DNA of 64,000 nucleotides from contig SVEF01000015.1 of the NCBI GenBank assembly GCA_015057585.1, positions 1-64,000 of the forward strand, read 5' to 3'. How positions within the stretch are numbered: position 1 is the first letter of the stretch; each line of letters begins with the position of its first letter. Below, piece after piece: positions 7,822 to 16,397 of the stretch. The translations under genes were made by a program, and so were the position numbers. Under the pieces are notes generated by a model. The model was not told where the DNA came from and made no database searches. It saw only the letters and a list, made by a program, of their open reading frames with translations. The stretch is from Lachnospiraceae bacterium. GTDB lineage: Bacteria > Bacillota > Clostridia > Lachnospirales > Lachnospiraceae.

Positions 7822-8715
7822 CTATTTCACCTTAAACTCATGTGCTACTTCAAACCTTCTGTCCAGTGCATTCAGTAAAAGATTGATAGACAGGTTCGCC
7901 TTTTTCTCTGCATTTATATAAAGTGTCTTTGTCTCATTTGGAAGAAGTGTAGCGGTTTCTTCGGATGTAATGACAAACATATTTGCAGGTGATACGAAGG
8001 ATTGGGCAAGTAATGCAAGATAGGTTCCAAGTACAATGACTTTGGATTGCTTTACATGTTCTGCACCCTGTTTATCCAAATTGTTATAGAAGAGGAGTTT
8101 TTCTGTTGGAACAATGTCCTGTAATAGGGAGAGATAGTTTTCATTGGCAAAACGGTCTGTGAGGACATAGTAATCCTTTGTGTTCAAACCCGAAATGGCA
8201 TCTTGAACCAAAGCCGGGTAGTCGGTATATACCTGATAAAATAAGTTGTCATTGATAACCATGTCGATTCCTATGATAGGAACCAGATAGGAGTCTGCAA
8301 GAGCACGAAATTCAGCATGAGTCAAATCAATTGCTAAAATGGCATCGACATTACGGGATACGGAAGCGTCTTCCGTCGTATCAGGAATCTGTAAGAAAAG
8401 AACATCATAGTTATGGCGTGCCAATTGCGGAATCAGCCGGTTAGCCAGTGCCATGACTTCAAGGTTTCTGGCAGGGGTTTCCGGCTTCAGGTGATAAGTG
8501 ATACCGATGATGTTGTTTCGGCCTGCTGCAAGACTTTTTGCGGCATGGCTTGGCTTATAATTTAAAAGATTTGCAATCTGAAGTACTTTCTTTCTTGTAG
8601 CTGCACTAATTTTTTGGTCCGGGCGGTTGTTCAGTATGTAGGATACAGTGGCAACGGAAACCCCGGCTTCCCTGGCTACGTCACGGACGGTAATCTTTTT
8701 TTCTTTCGATTCCAT
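7822..8715 (-). CDS. LacI-family transcriptional regulator
   Basis: 297 residues, shorter than the usual 330-340. The N-terminal helix-turn-helix is textbook LacI: TVRDVAREAGVSVATVSYILNN, then SAATRKKVLQIANLLNYKPSHAAKSLAAGR with the hinge helix. The rest (NIIGITYHL onwards) is a reduced periplasmic-binding-protein-like sensor domain with VDAILAID. AAGGAG precedes the ATG. It is divergent from the maltodextrin operon at 8951, whose promoter is followed by two CTTAA-centred palindromes (8898-8924), the likely operator. By position it is a MalR-type repressor released by a maltodextrin; the effector is inferred. Confidence 0.9.
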   Translation of the reverse strand: MESKEKKITVRDVAREAGVSVATVSYILNNRPDQKISAATRKKVLQIANLLNYKPSHAAKSLAAGRNNIIGITYHLKPETPARNLEVMALANRLIPQLARHNYDVLFLQIPDTTEDASVSRNVDAILAIDLTHAEFRALADSYLVPIIGIDMVINDNLFYQVYTDYPALVQDAISGLNTKDYYVLTDRFANENYLSLLQDIVPTEKLLFYNNLDKQGAEHVKQSKVIVLGTYLALLAQSFVSPANMFVITSEETATLLPNETKTLYINAEKKANLSINLLLNALDRRFEVAHEFKVK

Positions 8716-8865
8716 AAAAACGACTCCTTAATTTATACTTAATTTTTTTACTTTAAAAAATGAGAGAATCCTTTAAAACAGTGTGTTTAAAGGGTTTCTG
8801 AAAAACTGCTTATAAAAGGATAACTTAACAAAAACTTAATTGCCAAATACAGTAAAATAATGGAA

Positions 8866-8894
8866 TTGACAACAGGAAAATCCAATGTTATTAT
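8866..8894 (+). promoter_or_regulatory. Promoter of the maltodextrin operon
   Basis: TTGACA and TATTAT with exactly 17 bases between. The operator palindromes start four bases after the -10 box, so a bound repressor would block initiation or clearance. Confidence 0.75.
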
Positions 8895-8897
8895 CGG

Positions 8898-8924
8898 CTT
8901 AACCGGTTAACTTAAACGGTTAAG
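8898..8924 (+). promoter_or_regulatory. Tandem LacI-type operators
   Basis: Two adjacent palindromes: CTTAACCGGTTAA (core TTAACCGGTTAA is perfect, central CG) and CTTAAACGGTTAAG (one mismatch pair, central CG). A palindrome centred on CG is the usual LacI-family operator form. A related site lies at 29327-29343. Confidence 0.75.
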
Positions 8925-8950
8925 CATAGTTACATTATAGGAGGTATTTT

Positions 8951-9988
8951 ATGAAAAAGCAATTGAAAAATTTGTTGACCGCAATCTTTGCTATGGTGAT
9001 GGTAGTATCACTCGCGGCATGTGGAAAGGAAGAGATTACCGTTACATTCATGAATGGGGATACTACATTAGGCACAGTAGTAGCAGAAGCGGGTTCTGTA
9101 TTGACCGGCTATGAAGACTACGAAAAGCTGGAAGGCTATGAATTCCTCGGATGGTTTGAAACACCGACATTCTTAGCAAGCAGTAAGGTGGATTTATCCG
9201 CAGTGACTTATGAAGAAAGCAAAACGTTATACGGAAGCTTTAAGAGCAAACAGGTTGCGGAAGATAACAGAGCCTGGACGATTGTAGGTACCGGTAAGAG
9301 CCCTGCACTTGCACTTAGTAACTGGGACAATAACTGTAAGGATGCAATTGTTACTTTGACAAAAACAGGAAATGTAACAAATGAGTTTGCGATTACTGTA
9401 GATTTATTTGCAGGAGATCAGTTCCAGGTAATTCATGATTATTCCTGGACAGACCAGAGAGGCTATGGCTGGTTTACTGAAATTGACGATACACAGTTTG
9501 AAAATGGTGGTGGTCTTGGTGGTTCTGCTAAGACATCGAATGTGAATGTACTCATGGACGGCAACTATACCATTACTTTAACAACTGATTCGGATAATTC
9601 CAAGCAGGATACGATGAAGATTGTGAGAAATGGTGACCCGGTTGGTGCCGCTGCGGAAAAGGAAGAAGAGGCTCCATATGTAGTTTCCGAAAAGACACAG
9701 ATTGTAGTAAAGGGAAGCTGGGTATCTGACTGGTCTGAAAATAAGGAATTAACCAGAGTAGAAGGTACAAATAAGTATACGATTACTATGGAATTGGCTG
9801 CGGAAACAGAACTTTACTTCATGGTATGGGATGACGGCGTTGATACCGGTCTTGGCATGAAGTATGAAAATGTAACGGAAGATAGTAAGGCAGTTCTTGT
9901 GGATTCTTATAATGTTAAGGTAAAGGATGCAGGTACCTATACATTTACGGTAGATGTTGATACTATGACTATTCAGGTAACAAAATAA
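8951..9988 (+). CDS. Surface lipoprotein with carbohydrate-binding-like modules
   Basis: 345 residues. It has a lipoprotein signal peptide with lipobox LAAC and lipidated Cys near residue 24. Residues 28-75 resemble a Listeria-Bacteroides (InlB B-type) repeat: VTFMNGDTTLGTVVAEAG and YEFLGWFETP. Two beta-sandwich-like parts follow, about 85-215 (AWTIVGTGKSP) and 240-345 (IVVKGSWVSDWSENKELTR), the second like starch-binding X25/SusE-type modules. AGGAGG precedes the start. It is the first gene of the maltodextrin operon, so it probably holds alpha-glucans at the cell surface. Ligand binding is inferred from layout and position. Confidence 0.75.
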   Translation: MKKQLKNLLTAIFAMVMVVSLAACGKEEITVTFMNGDTTLGTVVAEAGSVLTGYEDYEKLEGYEFLGWFETPTFLASSKVDLSAVTYEESKTLYGSFKSKQVAEDNRAWTIVGTGKSPALALSNWDNNCKDAIVTLTKTGNVTNEFAITVDLFAGDQFQVIHDYSWTDQRGYGWFTEIDDTQFENGGGLGGSAKTSNVNVLMDGNYTITLTTDSDNSKQDTMKIVRNGDPVGAAAEKEEEAPYVVSEKTQIVVKGSWVSDWSENKELTRVEGTNKYTITMELAAETELYFMVWDDGVDTGLGMKYENVTEDSKAVLVDSYNVKVKDAGTYTFTVDVDTMTIQVTK

Positions 9989-10006
9989 ACAAAGGGGAAG
10001 AAACGG

Positions 10007-11683
10007 ATGAATCGATATGCGATGTATCACGCAGCAGACTCTTCGTATTGTTTTCCGATTTCTCCGAATGAGATAGTACTTAGATTGCGCGCGGCCAAGG
10101 GAGACCTTGTGCGCGCGCAAGTGCTTTATGAAAGTAAGTATGTAATCGGAACAGTGCAGAAAAGTATGGATATGAGTCGTGCATACCAAACAGAACTGTT
10201 TGATTTTTTTGAGGTGACATTACATCTTTCAGATACGCGCCTTGGGTATGTATTTTATGTAAATGACGGAGAAAAGAATTATTACTTTTCTGAAGATGGT
10301 GTAAGTGAGACCTATGATTTCTCTTTAGGATTTTATAATTTTTTTCAGTACCCGTATATTAATGAAGCAGACATTATGGATTGTGTTCCATGGATGAAAT
10401 CAGCGGTGTTTTATCAGATATTTGTGGATCGGTTTCATATGGGAGATAAGAACAAAGATACTTCCTATATCAATACGGAGTGGGGAGAAGTTCCTACCCC
10501 AAAAAGCTTTTGCGGAGGAGATATCAGAGGTATCATCCAGAAACTGGATTATTTACAGGAACTTGGAATAAGCGCAATTTACTTGACTCCGGTATTTTCG
10601 TCAATATCAAATCACAAATATGATATCAGCGATTATTATAATGTAGACAGGCAGTTTGGAACGAATGCAGATTTAAAAGAATTAGTGGAAGAAGTACATG
10701 TGCGTGGAATGAAACTTGTATTGGATGCCGTATTCAATCATTGCAGCGAGAATTTAAGCCAGTTTCAGGATGTACTGGAAAAAGGAAAGGAATCTAAGTA
10801 TTTTGACTGGTTTGTTATCCGAGGGGATAAAGTATCGGAGAACCGGGATAATTATGAAACTTTTGCATCCTGTGATTACATGCCGAAATTTAATACATCC
10901 AACCCGGAAGTGCAACGATATTTGCTGGACATTGCGGTGCATTATGTAAAGGAGTATGATATTGATGGCTGGCGTTTGGATGTGTCAGATGAAATCAGTC
11001 ACTATTTCTGGAGAAAGTTCCGGGAGGAAGTAAAGGCTGCGAAAAAAGATGCAGTTATTATCGGAGAAAATTGGCATGATGCTAATTCTAATCTGCGCGG
11101 TGACCAGTATGACAGTATCATGAATTATGCTTTTACTAAGGCGTGTTTGGATTTTTTTGCTACAGGTTGTATGGATGCAGAGCATCTGGTATGGCGTCTG
11201 AACGGATTGCTGATGAGAAACAGCAGTACCGTAAACCGGATGATGCTGAATTTGTTGGATAGTCACGATACTCATCGTTTTTACAAAGAGGTAAAGAAAG
11301 AAAGATGGAAGATGAAAGCAGCGCTGGCACTTTTATATTTATTCCGTGGAACTCCGTGTATTCTATATGGAACGGAAATATTGATATGGGGTGGTTATGA
11401 TCCGGATTGCCGCAGATGTATGAATTGGGAAGTGACAGGTCCGGATGGAGAATATGCAGATATATGGAACCTTCTCACCGGACTTTCTAAACTACGAAAG
11501 GAATATGAACTTGCGGATGGAATCCAAAGATTATATACAAAAGATGATATGTTTTGTTTAGAGAATGAAACAAAACAGGGGAAAATTAATTTATATATTA
11601 ACTTGGGAAATGAGGAAGTGGCTGGTGTTCCGGCACAAAGTTTTCTCGTTAAAGTAAATGGAGGTGTGTTACTCAATGGCTAA
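10007..11683 (+). CDS. GH13 maltogenic amylase / neopullulanase-type enzyme
   Basis: 558 residues with no signal peptide, so intracellular. Residues 1-110 look like the N-terminal sandwich (CBM34-like) of the neopullulanase, cyclomaltodextrinase and maltogenic amylase group. The catalytic barrel begins at WMKSAVFYQIFVDRF. All four GH13 regions are present: DAVFNHCSE (I), GWRLDVSDE (II, nucleophile D325), IIGENWHD (III, acid/base E354) and LLDSHDT (IV, D421). It should cut imported maltodextrins or cyclodextrins to maltose and glucose. It lies second in the operon, 18 bases after the lipoprotein, and overlaps the binding-protein gene by 8 bases. Confidence 0.92.
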   Translation: MNRYAMYHAADSSYCFPISPNEIVLRLRAAKGDLVRAQVLYESKYVIGTVQKSMDMSRAYQTELFDFFEVTLHLSDTRLGYVFYVNDGEKNYYFSEDGVSETYDFSLGFYNFFQYPYINEADIMDCVPWMKSAVFYQIFVDRFHMGDKNKDTSYINTEWGEVPTPKSFCGGDIRGIIQKLDYLQELGISAIYLTPVFSSISNHKYDISDYYNVDRQFGTNADLKELVEEVHVRGMKLVLDAVFNHCSENLSQFQDVLEKGKESKYFDWFVIRGDKVSENRDNYETFASCDYMPKFNTSNPEVQRYLLDIAVHYVKEYDIDGWRLDVSDEISHYFWRKFREEVKAAKKDAVIIGENWHDANSNLRGDQYDSIMNYAFTKACLDFFATGCMDAEHLVWRLNGLLMRNSSTVNRMMLNLLDSHDTHRFYKEVKKERWKMKAALALLYLFRGTPCILYGTEILIWGGYDPDCRRCMNWEVTGPDGEYADIWNLLTGLSKLRKEYELADGIQRLYTKDDMFCLENETKQGKINLYINLGNEEVAGVPAQSFLVKVNGGVLLNG

Positions 11684-13139
11684 GTGGAAAAAATGGTTAG
11701 CTGTTGCTTTATGTATGGGATTAACAGTTAGCTTAACAGGTTGTGGTGAAAAACAGAAAGCTTCGGATGAAACCATAGTGATTCGTATTTTAGAAAATGA
11801 TACCGCGAAAAAGGAAGGCTATTTAGACGCATTGTTACAGGCGTTTAACGAGGCATACAAAGATAAAGGTATTCAGGCAGTAGATGCGAATATGGAGGAA
11901 TATACTGACCTTGCAGCAAATGGACCTTATGGATATGGTCCGGATGTATTGTATCAGGCAAATGATAAGTTAATGACCTATGCGGAAGATAAGCATATTC
12001 TTCCGATTGATATTGAAAAACTGGATTGCTATGCTGTAACACCTGAAGTGGCATGGGATGCATTCAAAATCAATATAGACGGTGCTACATATACCTGTGG
12101 TATTCCTGTAAATATTCAGGAGCCAATGCTGTTTTACAGATTAGATAAACTGCCAGAGGATTGGGAAACGACATGGGATAAGGATAACAATAAGGTCGCA
12201 GACTTTCTTGAGAACTGGAACGATTTATATGCATATTCCAAGTATTTAAGGGATAACGACACGAGTCAGAATAAGAATGCACAATACGGTTTTATGTCTT
12301 CCATGAATAATCTTTACTTAAACGGTGAGTTTTTGCTTTCTTACGGAGCGTATGTATTCGGAAGTAACAGTGACGGTACATTGAATGCGGCGGATATTGG
12401 TTTTTCCGCAGGGGATTCCGCAAAAGGCTTAATGGCAATGAAGCAGATGGCAGCTTTGATGAACGAAGGTTGTATTGATGATACGATTACGATGAACCGC
12501 TATGAAAAATTAGCAGACGGAACTTATTTTTGTGCGGTTTCTACCCCGGATACCTATAGCTTATTTATTGAGAAACTGGCACTTACATATGAGTCGGAAG
12601 GTTTAACTGCCAAAGCAGCAGAAGAAAAAGCAAAGCAAAACCTTATGATGGTAGAACTTCCGGGAAAACTTCCGGCAGACGGAGATTTAACAAAGGACAG
12701 TGCATCTATGAGTGACAGTGACTGGGTGGACACTGTAGTTATGGGTGGTGTAAACGGATATGGAATCAGTTCCTATACAAAATATAGGGATGCTTGCTTG
12801 GAGTTCGTCAATTTTGCCACCAGTTATGAGATGATACAGACAAGAATGAACCTCTTAGGCATTGCACCGACACGTTCTGATGTGGCAAGTGAGTCCGGTG
12901 GTGTAACCGATATGATTTTTAGTAGTTTGGCGGAGGGGCGTATCTATTTAATGCCTTCTATTAAAGCAGTAGACCAGATTTGGGTTCCGACACATACCTT
13001 GATGGGAGATGTTGCAAAAGATCCGTATCGTAAGGCTGCCGGGGAAACTGAGAAGTATACATCATTGGATGATATGCTTGCTGCTTTAAAGAAAGTGGAT
13101 AAAGATATTTATGATGCAGTATTTACCCTGAAGAAATAG
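11676..13139 (+). CDS. Maltodextrin ABC transporter, solute-binding lipoprotein
   Basis: 487 residues. Signal peptide MAKWKKWLAVALCMGLTVSLTGC with lipobox LTGC. The mature part is a family 1 extracellular binding protein (MalE-like) that uses DLAANGPYGYGPDVLYQANDKL in the N-lobe and IQTRMNLLGIAPTRSDV near the C-lobe. I chose ATG at 11676, since GGAGGTG lies 9 bases upstream; ATG at 11658 would add six residues in front of the signal peptide. It overlaps the GH13 stop by 8 bases, which implies coupling. It delivers maltodextrins to the two permeases that follow. Confidence 0.9.
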   Translation: MAKWKKWLAVALCMGLTVSLTGCGEKQKASDETIVIRILENDTAKKEGYLDALLQAFNEAYKDKGIQAVDANMEEYTDLAANGPYGYGPDVLYQANDKLMTYAEDKHILPIDIEKLDCYAVTPEVAWDAFKINIDGATYTCGIPVNIQEPMLFYRLDKLPEDWETTWDKDNNKVADFLENWNDLYAYSKYLRDNDTSQNKNAQYGFMSSMNNLYLNGEFLLSYGAYVFGSNSDGTLNAADIGFSAGDSAKGLMAMKQMAALMNEGCIDDTITMNRYEKLADGTYFCAVSTPDTYSLFIEKLALTYESEGLTAKAAEEKAKQNLMMVELPGKLPADGDLTKDSASMSDSDWVDTVVMGGVNGYGISSYTKYRDACLEFVNFATSYEMIQTRMNLLGIAPTRSDVASESGGVTDMIFSSLAEGRIYLMPSIKAVDQIWVPTHTLMGDVAKDPYRKAAGETEKYTSLDDMLAALKKVDKDIYDAVFTLKK

Positions 13140-13154
13140 TAGGCAGGAGGGCAT

Positions 13155-14447
13155 ATGAATAAGAATAAAAGTTCCTATATTGTTTTCGCATCCCGTGTGT
13201 TGATGGGAGCAGGACAACTCTTGTCGAAGCAGTGGATAAAAGGAATGCTCTATCTGACTTTGTTTGGTGCTTATCTTGTGTATATGGTATTCGCAGGAGT
13301 AAAAGACATGATAGGCTTTTTTACTCTGGGTACAGTGAAGGGCGATGCATGGCTTGGAATTCAGGGAGATGACTCTATTATTATGCTTCTGAGAGGCATT
13401 TTGATGTTCTTTATTACCGGAATGTTTGTTATGGTACATCTCTCTAATGTGAGAGATGCAAAAATGACGGCATCAAGGCTGAACGCAGGGAAAGAACTTC
13501 CGGGATTCTTACAGGCAGTTAAGACTTATGTTGATAAGAAATTTTATGTAATTGCACTTGTTCTTCCTGTGATTGGAGTGTTGGTATTCAATGTTCTTCC
13601 GATTGTCTTTATGATATTAATTGCGTTCACCAATTATGGCGGAGATATTGTTCCTCCGGAGCTGGTGGACTGGATTGGTCTTGGGAATTTTAAAACAGTA
13701 CTTGGCTTGACGGAGATTAAAGGAACATTCTTTAAAATCCTCGGCTGGAATTTTGTCTGGGCAATGGTTGCGACTGCGGTCAACTATTTTGGAGGTCTGG
13801 GTCTGGCACTTCTTTTAAACAAAAAGTGCGTAAAGGGGAAGGCATTCTGGAGAATGTTCCCGATACTTGCCTATGCCGTACCGGGCTTCATTACCTTACT
13901 TGGTTTTAAGTTTATGTTCTCCTATGGCGGTCCGATTAATTATTACATTACCATGCAGGGGCATCATGCAATTGGTTTTCTGGACATTGACGCCGGATGG
14001 ACAGCACGTATCATAGGAATTGCGGTAAATGCGTGGATTACCATACCGACTTCGATGCTTTTAGCAACGGGTATTCTCTCCAACATGAATGCGGATTTAT
14101 ATGACGCAGCAAGCATTGATGGTGCAACAAAGTGGAAGCAGTTTACCAAAATTACGTTACCGTTTGTTATTTTCTCCACCACACCGGTGCTGATTAGCAG
14201 CTTTACCGGAAACTTTAACAATTTCGGTATTTTCTACTTCCTGCGTGGTGGTTTGTATAACGAAGGTTATTTTTTGGCAAGCGATACCGACCTGTTAATC
14301 AACTGGCTGTATAACCTTTCCATTGATAATAATTACTATGGAATTGGCGCGGCAATCAGTTTGATTATTTTCATAATAACATCTATCTTCTCACTGCAGG
14401 TATATGTGAGAAGTGATGCGTATAAAAAGGAGGATACCTATCGATGA
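13155..14447 (+). CDS. MalF-type ABC permease
   Basis: 430 residues, long for a permease because of an extra N-terminal membrane part (residues 1-115), as in Gram-positive MalF/MalC proteins. About eight hydrophobic segments are visible. The cytoplasmic EAA-type loop YDAASIDGATKWKQFTKITLP near residue 315 contacts the ATPase. It lies 15 bases after the binding-protein gene and overlaps the next permease by 4 bases (ATGA). No ATPase gene is present; a shared MsmK/MsmX-type ATPase elsewhere is expected. Confidence 0.92.
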   Translation: MNKNKSSYIVFASRVLMGAGQLLSKQWIKGMLYLTLFGAYLVYMVFAGVKDMIGFFTLGTVKGDAWLGIQGDDSIIMLLRGILMFFITGMFVMVHLSNVRDAKMTASRLNAGKELPGFLQAVKTYVDKKFYVIALVLPVIGVLVFNVLPIVFMILIAFTNYGGDIVPPELVDWIGLGNFKTVLGLTEIKGTFFKILGWNFVWAMVATAVNYFGGLGLALLLNKKCVKGKAFWRMFPILAYAVPGFITLLGFKFMFSYGGPINYYITMQGHHAIGFLDIDAGWTARIIGIAVNAWITIPTSMLLATGILSNMNADLYDAASIDGATKWKQFTKITLPFVIFSTTPVLISSFTGNFNNFGIFYFLRGGLYNEGYFLASDTDLLINWLYNLSIDNNYYGIGAAISLIIFIITSIFSLQVYVRSDAYKKEDTYR

Positions 14448-15265
14448 AAAAACAGTTAGACTCCATAGTTACGCATATTGTTTTGATTGCAGTATGTATC
14501 CTGTTTGCTTTTCCGGTTCTATGGTTGGTACTTGCATCGTTTTCAAAGAGTGGTTCCATCTATGATATTGATGGTTTCTTCCCGGATCAGTATTCTTTAG
14601 CAAGCTACCGGAGGCTGTTTACGGATACCACCATGTATGATTATCCGAACTGGCTTGGAAATACACTGTATGTGGCGGTGTTTTCGAGTTTAATAGGAAC
14701 GGTTCTTGTTATTTTAACAGCGTATACCATAAGCAGATTTCAGTTTAAAGCAAGAAAATTGCTTATGAAATCGACGTTGATTTTAAGTATGTTTCCAAGT
14801 TTCATGGGTATGACCGCAGTATATCTTTTGATGGTGAATTTCGGACTAATCAATCAGCTTTGGAGCTTGATTCTGATTTATGCAGCAGGGGCGCCAATGG
14901 GCTATCTGGTACAGAAGGGATATTTTGATACGATATCCAATACGATATACGAAGCTGCACGTATCGATGGTGCGTCCAACATCACCATCTTCCTGAAGGT
15001 GACATTGCCACTGGCAAAACCGATGTTAGTGTATACGGCATTGACCCAGTTTGCATGGCCGTGGAGTGATTTTATTTTGCCGAATCTGCTGCTGAAGAAT
15101 AAGGATTTATGGACAGTTGCGGTAGGTCTCACTCACTTAGATGAGACTCAATTTACACGGTTCGCAGCCGGGGCGGTGTTTATTGCGGTTCCGATTGTGA
15201 TTTTATATTTTGCACTTTCCAAGTTCCTTGTGATGGGAGTATCGTCCGGAGCGGTGAAAGAATAA
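14444..15265 (+). CDS. MalG-type ABC permease
   Basis: 273 residues with six hydrophobic segments. EAA loop: YEAARIDGASNITIFLKVTLPLAKP near residue 165. It ends in GVSSGAVKE, the usual ending of MalG-type permeases in Firmicutes. Start ATGA overlaps the upstream stop, so the two permeases are coupled into a heterodimeric channel. No clear terminator follows; 15266-15439 is AT-rich with a lone TATAAT at 15381. Confidence 0.92.
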   Translation: MKKQLDSIVTHIVLIAVCILFAFPVLWLVLASFSKSGSIYDIDGFFPDQYSLASYRRLFTDTTMYDYPNWLGNTLYVAVFSSLIGTVLVILTAYTISRFQFKARKLLMKSTLILSMFPSFMGMTAVYLLMVNFGLINQLWSLILIYAAGAPMGYLVQKGYFDTISNTIYEAARIDGASNITIFLKVTLPLAKPMLVYTALTQFAWPWSDFILPNLLLKNKDLWTVAVGLTHLDETQFTRFAAGAVFIAVPIVILYFALSKFLVMGVSSGAVKE

Positions 15266-15439
15266 TGGGCAATAATGTGTAGAAAAGGATGTTGAGATGA
15301 AAGAGTGTGCTATGTTTCATAGGTTTTGTAAAAGATTTCATTCTAAGGTAAAATAATAGGAAAAGCAATAAGAAATATGATATAATGAGAATGATAAACT
15401 ATTTCTTGTAAGAGTAGAATGAAAAGGGGAGAAAACAGT

Positions 15440-16264
15440 ATGCACTACGTCATTGGTGATGTACACGGTTGCTTTGATGAAATGATGAAACTGTTAAAAA
15501 GAATAGAAGCACAAGATGCGAATGCAATTATCTATTTTATAGGAGACCTGATTGACCGTGGACCGGAAGTGTGGAAAGTTCTGGACTGGGCTATGAAGAA
15601 TATTACAGTGGATGGCAAGTATCGCTCTGTACGCGGGAACCACGAACAAATGGTATTAAATTGGTATGCAAAGTGGCTAAACTGGAAAAATGCGACGGAG
15701 CAGGACTCCATGGAGCCTAAAACGAAGTACGATTTTTATTATCGGTTAGAAGAACGGGATAAATTGAAAATAGAAGAATTAGAGCCAATCATGACTTTTT
15801 TTAAGAACCTTCCCTATAATCAACTAATCACACTAACTGATAAAGAAGGCATAGAGAAGCACTATCGTATTGTACATGCGTGGTATTGTCGGGATAATAC
15901 CCTTTCTCAGGAAGAACTGAATCATGCATATATCTGGCAGCGTACTCTTCTTGGAAATGAAAACTCCGGAGAAAGTATTGTGCATGGCCATACACCGAAT
16001 ATTCCGGATGAAAACAGAACTATTCCGGAAAACAGAGCCGGAAGAATAATTCATGAGGAGAGCAGTAACAGTATTAATGTTGATGGAGGATGCTGTTATA
16101 AGCAATTGTATTCTCAATATCCTTGCATGTTATGTGGAATATGTTTGGAAACGCTGGAGGAGTTTTATCCGTGTTCTTTGGAAGAACGTTTCAAAGAGTT
16201 TAAACGGGAGGGATATTTGTCGGAAGATAGTAGAATAGAGGATTTTCCGGCTTTTATAGAATAA
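15440..16264 (+). CDS. PPP-family metallophosphatase
   Basis: 274 residues. Signature blocks of the calcineurin-like PPP superfamily are all present: GDVHG near the N-terminus, GDLIDRGP, RGNHE, then the metal-binding HAW, HGHTPN and NVDGGC. The form resembles bacterial PrpA-type protein phosphatases and Ap4A hydrolases (ApaH-like). Two metal ions would be bound and phosphomonoesters or dinucleotide polyphosphates hydrolysed; which one is not decided. I chose ATG at 15440 with AAGGGGAGA upstream. It stands alone between the maltodextrin operon and the AraC regulator. Confidence 0.88.
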   Translation: MHYVIGDVHGCFDEMMKLLKRIEAQDANAIIYFIGDLIDRGPEVWKVLDWAMKNITVDGKYRSVRGNHEQMVLNWYAKWLNWKNATEQDSMEPKTKYDFYYRLEERDKLKIEELEPIMTFFKNLPYNQLITLTDKEGIEKHYRIVHAWYCRDNTLSQEELNHAYIWQRTLLGNENSGESIVHGHTPNIPDENRTIPENRAGRIIHEESSNSINVDGGCCYKQLYSQYPCMLCGICLETLEEFYPCSLEERFKEFKREGYLSEDSRIEDFPAFIE

Positions 16265-16316
16265 ATGAATTTAGGAAAAAGCTGGTAGGTACTATAGAAC
16301 TGGTATCAAAATAATA

Positions 16317-16345
16317 TTGAAAAACCAAAATTCAAATGATAATAT
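16317..16345 (+). promoter_or_regulatory. Possible promoter of the AraC-type regulator
   Basis: TTGAAA and TAATAT with a 17-base spacer, about 50 bases before the start. A TATAAT at 16351 is an alternative -10 without a good -35. Confidence 0.35.
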
Positions 16346-16397
16346 GAGGCTATAATAAACCTGCTTTTGATGAAAGAACTTTTTCATGGAGGTCTCT

